DNA of 64,000 bases from Lentzea atacamensis (GTDB lineage: Bacteria > Actinomycetota > Actinomycetes > Mycobacteriales > Pseudonocardiaceae), in contig NZ_QLTT01000003.1 of the NCBI RefSeq assembly GCF_003269295.1, positions 744,001 through 808,000 on the forward strand. The letters are read 5' to 3'. Position 1 is the stretch's first letter. Every line of letters begins with the position of its first letter. The notes under the pieces were generated by a model. The model was not told where the DNA came from, ran no database searches, and saw only the letters and a program-made list of their open reading frames with translations. Below, piece after piece: positions 60,381-64,000 of the stretch. The position numbers were made by a program, and so were the translations under genes.

Positions 60381-62030
60381 ATGAAACCCCTGCGCATGGG
60401 GGTGCTCGCCGTGCTCACCGCATCGGCGGTCGCCCTCACGATGTCGGGCGCGTCCGCGCACGATCCCGACACCCCTGAAGGACAGGCGGCGGCCAGAGCG
60501 TTCATGGCCGACTACCGGCCGGCCGAACGGCACGCCGTCACCGGCACCGCGGCCGGTGTGCCGTGCGTCAACGGCAAGGCCGACATCTACCCCTGCAAGA
60601 ACGTCGATCTGCTCAGCGTCTTGCCGCTGGCCCAGATGGGTGGCGGCAACGGCAACGACATCTGGGGCTGGACCGACCCGTCCTCCGGCAAGGAGTACGC
60701 GATCGTCGGGCGCACCAATGGCACCGCGTTCGTCGACGTCAGTACTCCCACCGCGCCGAAGTACCTGGGCAACCTGCCGTCCAACGGCGGCAGCAGCACG
60801 TGGCGCGACATGAAGGTCTACAAGGACCACGCGTTCATCGTCGCGGACTTCATCAGCGGCCACGGGATGCAGGTGTTCGACCTGACCCGACTGCGCGCCA
60901 TCACGACGCCGCAGACGCTGACCGCGGACGCGCTCTACAAGGAGTTCGGCCCGGCGCACAACATCGCCATCAACGAGGAAACCGGCTACGCCTACGCGAT
61001 CGGCTCCAACACCTGCCGCGGCGGCCCTCACATGGTCGACATCCGCACGCCGAAGTCGCCGAAGAACGCGGGCTGCGTATCGCAGGACGGCTACACGCAC
61101 GACAACCAGTGCGTGATCTACCGCGGGCCCGACGTGGCCTACCGGGGCAAGGAGATCTGCTTCAACTCCAACGAGGACACGCTGACGATCGTCGACGTGA
61201 CCGACAAGGCGAACCCGGTCCAGATCTCGCGCAAGGGCTACTCGGGCGCGCAGTACTCGCACCAGGGCTGGCTCACCGAGGACCAGCGGTACTTCCTGCT
61301 CGACGACGAGTTGGACGAGTCGCGCGGCACCGACAAGCGCACCAAGACCTACATTTGGGACCTCGCGAGCCTCGCCAACCCGGTCCACACGGGCGTCTAC
61401 AACTCGCCCGCGACGGCGATCGACCACAACCAGTACATCAAGGGCAAGTACTCCTACCAGGCCAACTACCAGGCAGGCCTGCGCATCCTGGACGTCAGCA
61501 ACGTCGCCTCGGCGCAGCTGACCGAGGCCGGGTTCTTCGACATCTACCCGGCCGCCGACGAAGCGAAGTTCAACGGGGCGTGGAGCAACTACCCGTACTT
61601 CGCGAGCGGCATCGTCCTGGTCAACGGCATCGAGCAGGGCCTGGTCGTGGTCAAGCCCAACCTCGGCGCGGTGGAACCACCGCCGGGAGGGAAGTTCGAG
61701 AACACCACCGACGTGTCCATTCCGGACGCGGGCGCGGCGGTGACGTCCTCGGTGGCCGTGTCCGGGCTGAGCGGCAAGGCACCGGCGACGCTCAAGGTGA
61801 ACGTCGACATCAAGCACCCCTACCGAGGTGACCTGGTGATCGACCTGGTGGCGCCCGACGGCACGGCCTACCGGCTCAAGGGTTCGAGCAACGACGGTGG
61901 CGACAACGTGATCGCCACCTACGACGTGAACGCCTCCGCCGAGGATGCCGTGGGCACTTGGCTGCTCAAGGTGCAGGACGTCTACCGCTCCGACGTCGGC
62001 TACATCGACGCCTGGAGCCTGCAGTTCTGA
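60381..62030 (+). CDS. secreted LVIVD/choice-of-anchor-B beta-propeller protein with C-terminal P/Homo-B domain
   Basis: A 549-residue protein with a Sec signal peptide (residues 1-27, ASA-HDP). The propeller has the family motifs DIWGWTDPSSGKEYAIVGRT, then TAFVDVSTPTAPKYLGNLP and FGPAHNIAINEETGYAYAIG. YSHQGWLTEDQRYFLLDDE and YQAGLRILDVSN are further conserved loops. The C-terminal ~110 residues (after about 440) form a proprotein-convertase P domain (VKVNVDIKHPYRGDLVIDLV-like; ends VGTWLLKVQDVY). Family members are extracellular, often calcium-binding. A hairpin and a metal-type lipid-anchored protein gene follow. Confidence 0.88.
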   Translation: MKPLRMGVLAVLTASAVALTMSGASAHDPDTPEGQAAARAFMADYRPAERHAVTGTAAGVPCVNGKADIYPCKNVDLLSVLPLAQMGGGNGNDIWGWTDPSSGKEYAIVGRTNGTAFVDVSTPTAPKYLGNLPSNGGSSTWRDMKVYKDHAFIVADFISGHGMQVFDLTRLRAITTPQTLTADALYKEFGPAHNIAINEETGYAYAIGSNTCRGGPHMVDIRTPKSPKNAGCVSQDGYTHDNQCVIYRGPDVAYRGKEICFNSNEDTLTIVDVTDKANPVQISRKGYSGAQYSHQGWLTEDQRYFLLDDELDESRGTDKRTKTYIWDLASLANPVHTGVYNSPATAIDHNQYIKGKYSYQANYQAGLRILDVSNVASAQLTEAGFFDIYPAADEAKFNGAWSNYPYFASGIVLVNGIEQGLVVVKPNLGAVEPPPGGKFENTTDVSIPDAGAAVTSSVAVSGLSGKAPATLKVNVDIKHPYRGDLVIDLVAPDGTAYRLKGSSNDGGDNVIATYDVNASAEDAVGTWLLKVQDVYRSDVGYIDAWSLQF

Positions 62031-62037
62031 GGTGAGG

Positions 62038-62059
62038 TGCCCCGGCCTCGGCCGGGGCA
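62038..62059 (+). terminator. hairpin between the propeller and downstream gene
   Basis: TGCCCCGGCC / GGCCGGGGCA, a perfect 10-bp inverted repeat with a two-base centre, starting 8 bp after the stop and ending 20 bp before the next ATG. It may terminate or attenuate read-through into the next gene. Confidence 0.6.
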
Positions 62060-62079
62060 TCCCCGCTTGGGGGTGGATC

Positions 62080-62955
62080 ATGCGCAAGCTGGGTTTCATC
62101 GACTGGGTGTTCGCACTGCTGGCCGTGGCGATCGTGGCCGGCGGCGGGATCATGCTGTTCCGTCCATCGGCCGCTTCGCCGCACTCGGTGCACCAGCAAG
62201 CGACTCAGGACGTCGTACCGGCGAGCCACAGCGACGGTCTGTCCGAGGTGGAGGGTGGATACCGCTTCGAACGCGTTGTTGTGCCGGAGAGCCGGGGAAG
62301 CGCGGTACCGGTGGCGTTCCGCATCCTCGGTGGCGATGGCAAGCCCGTGACCAGGTTCCTGGACAACCAGACCAAGCAGATGCACTTCTTCGTCGTTCGC
62401 GATGACATGCACGTGTTCCGGCACGTACATCCCACGCTTGACGGCGACACGTGGCGGATCACGATCGACCTGCCCGATGGCGGCGCATATCGCATGTTCG
62501 CCGAGTTCATCCCGTTGGACACCAAGGATCCGCGGCACCCCGTGGTGCTGGGCGTCCCGTTCAGTCTCGCGGGTGACACCGCGCTGATGCCGGTCCCCGC
62601 ACCGGACGCGAGCACTCGAACCGCAACGGGTTACTCGGTCACACGGGTGGATGAGCCGGCCGCACTCCCGTTGCTGAACGAACGCAAGCTGCGATTCGCC
62701 ATCCGGACCCCGGACGGCGCACCGGTCAAGACCCTGGAACCGCATCTCGGTGCCAACGGTCACATGACCGGTTTCCACACGATGCTGCTCTCCGCGACGC
62801 ACTTGCACCCCGTCGAGCCGCTCGGTGCACCGGTGATCAACGGCGAGCTGACCTTCCGGTCGGTGTTCGCCGAGCGCGGTGAGTACCGGCTCTTCCTCGA
62901 GTTCTCGCACGGCGGACGGCTGCACACTGCGCCAATCACCGTTGCGGTCGAGTGA
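62080..62955 (+). CDS. membrane-anchored protein with His/Met-rich ligand region (FixH/heavy-metal-binding-like)
   Basis: A 291-residue protein with an N-terminal membrane anchor (FALLAVAIVAGGGIMLF, about residues 10-28) and an extracellular beta-rich part. Conserved-looking His/Met clusters suggest metal binding: KQMHFFVVRDDMHVFRHVHP (about 105-123) and GHMTGFHTMLLSATHLHP (about 230-246). Similar actinobacterial proteins are annotated as heavy-metal-binding domain or secreted copper-related proteins. ATG 62080 follows GGGGGTGG. It lies 50 bp after the propeller gene, separated by a hairpin. Copper handling is plausible but unproved. Confidence 0.78.
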   Translation: MRKLGFIDWVFALLAVAIVAGGGIMLFRPSAASPHSVHQQATQDVVPASHSDGLSEVEGGYRFERVVVPESRGSAVPVAFRILGGDGKPVTRFLDNQTKQMHFFVVRDDMHVFRHVHPTLDGDTWRITIDLPDGGAYRMFAEFIPLDTKDPRHPVVLGVPFSLAGDTALMPVPAPDASTRTATGYSVTRVDEPAALPLLNERKLRFAIRTPDGAPVKTLEPHLGANGHMTGFHTMLLSATHLHPVEPLGAPVINGELTFRSVFAERGEYRLFLEFSHGGRLHTAPITVAVE

Positions 62956-62964
62956 CTGGCCGGC

Positions 62965-63100
62965 AGATCAGTCGTCCGGTGAACAACGGCTACCGGGTAC
63001 GGGGCGCGGCGGAGCACGGCGTGGCTGATGGAACCGAGCACTGCCCGCCGTACAGCGCCGCGGCCATGGCGCGATCACGGTTCCAGACTCGATGCGGACC
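62965..63100 (-). pseudogene. universal-stress-protein C-terminal relic
   Basis: The minus strand reads VLGSISHAVLRRAPYPVAVV (about 62985-63041), the canonical C-terminus of a UspA-like protein (GSVSHAVLHHAPCPVAVV in intact genes). The preceding SRHGRGA segment in a neighbouring frame corresponds to the G-S-R-G-H-G-x-F motif. The N-terminal domain is gone and the stop is lost into the neighbouring gene. Confidence 0.6.
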
Positions 63101-63459
63101 TGGTCCCAGTTGTAGCCACAGTGTTCGGCTCAGCGAGCGCCTCATCGGGATGTCGGACCACGCGTGAACCGCGAGCAGATCGCAATCGCGGCGCGGGGCG
63201 AAGTCGAACGCGAAGTCGATCGCCGCAGCGCTGGTGTCCGACCCGTCGACCCGGCCACAACGCGACCGGCGTTCGTTTTCCCACGTGTGCTTACGACCTC
63301 CCTACGATCCCACAGGCCTGGCGGAAGTTCGATTGCTCAGCGCAAAGATTGCACTGTCCGTGATGAACGACGGCGGAGATCGGAAGCCAGAACACGGTGA
63401 GCATCGGGCTCGCAGCAGGTGGTCGCCATCGACGCGGGCAGGTGGTTGGGCTGAGTGCG
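63101..63459. other. intergenic region without recognisable gene
   Basis: About 360 bp between the Usp relic and the MarR gene stop. Nothing with a family resemblance on either strand. Confidence 0.4.
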
Positions 63460-63942
63460 TCAGATCCAGCCGAGATCGGCTGAAGTCACCGCGGGTTCGC
63501 CGCCGGCCTTGGTGAACGCGGTGAGCGCTTCGACGAGGCCGCGTCGTTCGTCCTCGGACATCTTCGCCACGATCCGGCTGATCGCCGCGCGGCGCCGGCG
63601 CGTCACCCCACGTACGACATGGGTGCCTTCCTCGGTCAGTTCGACGATCACCTCCCGGCGTGTCGCCGGGTTGGGCTGGCGCGCGACCATCTCGGTCGCC
63701 ACGAGCCGGTCGACCATGCGAGTCGCGGTGGACGGGTTGACGTCGAGCAGTTCAGCCAGCGAGCTGAGCCTCATCGCTCCTCTGCTGTCCAGAATCACGA
63801 GCATCCGGAACTGCGGCAGCGTGATGGTTTCCTCGACCGCCGCGAGCGACCGCGCGGACACGGCGACCAGCAGGCGCGACGCCGTGAGCACGGCGTCGGT
63901 CAGCGCCTCGGCGTGGTTTGCGCCGACCTTGGACCGGGTCAT
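63460..63942 (-). CDS. MarR-family transcriptional regulator
   Basis: A 160-residue winged-helix protein: ALTDAVLTASRLLVAVSARS at the N-terminal dimer helix, ITLPQFRMLVILDSRGAMRL, recognition helix LAELLDVNPSTATRMVDRLV and the wing PNPATRREVIVELTEEG. ATG 63942 is preferred over an in-frame TTG six codons up. The upstream region continues past the window edge. A likely sensor of phenolic or oxidative compounds; no partner gene is visible within the window. Confidence 0.9.
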   Translation of the reverse strand: MTRSKVGANHAEALTDAVLTASRLLVAVSARSLAAVEETITLPQFRMLVILDSRGAMRLSSLAELLDVNPSTATRMVDRLVATEMVARQPNPATRREVIVELTEEGTHVVRGVTRRRRAAISRIVAKMSEDERRGLVEALTAFTKAGGEPAVTSADLGWI

Positions 63943-64000
63943 GCGACTGTTGTACCGCAACCGCGCGTTGTGATCACCGCACAGGTTGGTGCACTGCCTG

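Noticed and set aside
60267..62153. 628-codon minus-strand open frame opposite the propeller protein
   Set aside because: Antisense shadow with Val/Asp/Arg bias; no start signals or domain.
1..64000. CRISPR arrays, tRNA/rRNA genes, intact IS elements or prophage genes
   Set aside because: No evenly spaced repeats, cloverleaf sequences, transposase motifs with terminal repeats, or phage structural genes were seen.

Overview
The window is very GC-rich and dense. It has GTG starts, 4-bp ATGA/GTGA gene overlaps, Tat and lipoprotein signals, ECF sigma factors and many secreted enzymes, all of which point to a soil actinomycete. A filamentous Pseudonocardiales-type genome (Lentzea, Saccharothrix or Amycolatopsis-like) is my inference; at least six copies of the near-palindrome CCACWGTGG fit that but do not prove it. 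I see no rRNA, tRNA, CRISPR array, intact IS element or large biosynthetic assembly line.

Layout. 0-3.7 kb: the end of a small secreted protein, an ATP-grasp ligase overlapping a PLP decarboxylase, then a chimeric relic (GAF domain joined to an acyl-AMP-ligase tail). 3.8-10.7 kb (minus strand): a CPBP protease/histidine kinase/response regulator operon, a 1000-residue hybrid kinase with a LacI-type sugar-sensor domain, and an XRE regulator. 10.9-19.7 kb: secreted proteins (trypsin with F5/8C domain, ARB_07466-like protein, a small metzincin, a lipoprotein, a BspA-like LRR protein), a flavin reductase pair, an STAS protein, an APH-type kinase and an S51 peptidase. 20-24.8 kb: an ABC exporter, a P450 relic, a Na+/H+ antiporter, and a secreted protein homologous to the one at the left edge. 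25.1-29.3 kb: a complete FecBCD-type metal or metallophore importer with a candidate Zur box and a broken CobW-like gene upstream. 29.3-35.6 kb: an ABM/ferritin-like fusion, a Tat-exported BBE oxidoreductase with a one-base frameshift, and a LysR regulator divergent from an M20 peptidase across a perfect palindrome. 36-39 kb: LacI-type operators, the stub of a sugar ABC importer, and a levanase-type GH32 enzyme with nested accessory modules. 39-49 kb: HxlR regulator with a cysteine-synthase-like enzyme, a small secreted peptide with a strong terminator, a 1.4-kb decayed stretch, small secreted and membrane proteins, a hydrolase and an ECF sigma factor. 49-53.3 kb: a DauR-type amino-acid catabolic operon whose last genes are broken. 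53.6-56.8 kb: an FAD oxidoreductase/membrane protein/TetR operon with an inverted-repeat operator. 57-64 kb: a sigma relic, SRPBCC and flavodoxin-type genes, a sigma/anti-sigma pair, a secreted beta-propeller protein with P domain, a membrane-anchored metal-site-like protein, a Usp relic and a MarR regulator.

The most distinctive features are the hybrid LacI-sensor kinase, the nested GH32 modules, the putatively zinc-regulated importer, the DauR operon, operators lying against regulator start codons, and the density of gene relics (about a dozen in 64 kb), which marks this as a fast-evolving accessory region. Function calls rest on motif recognition by eye; no database search was run.
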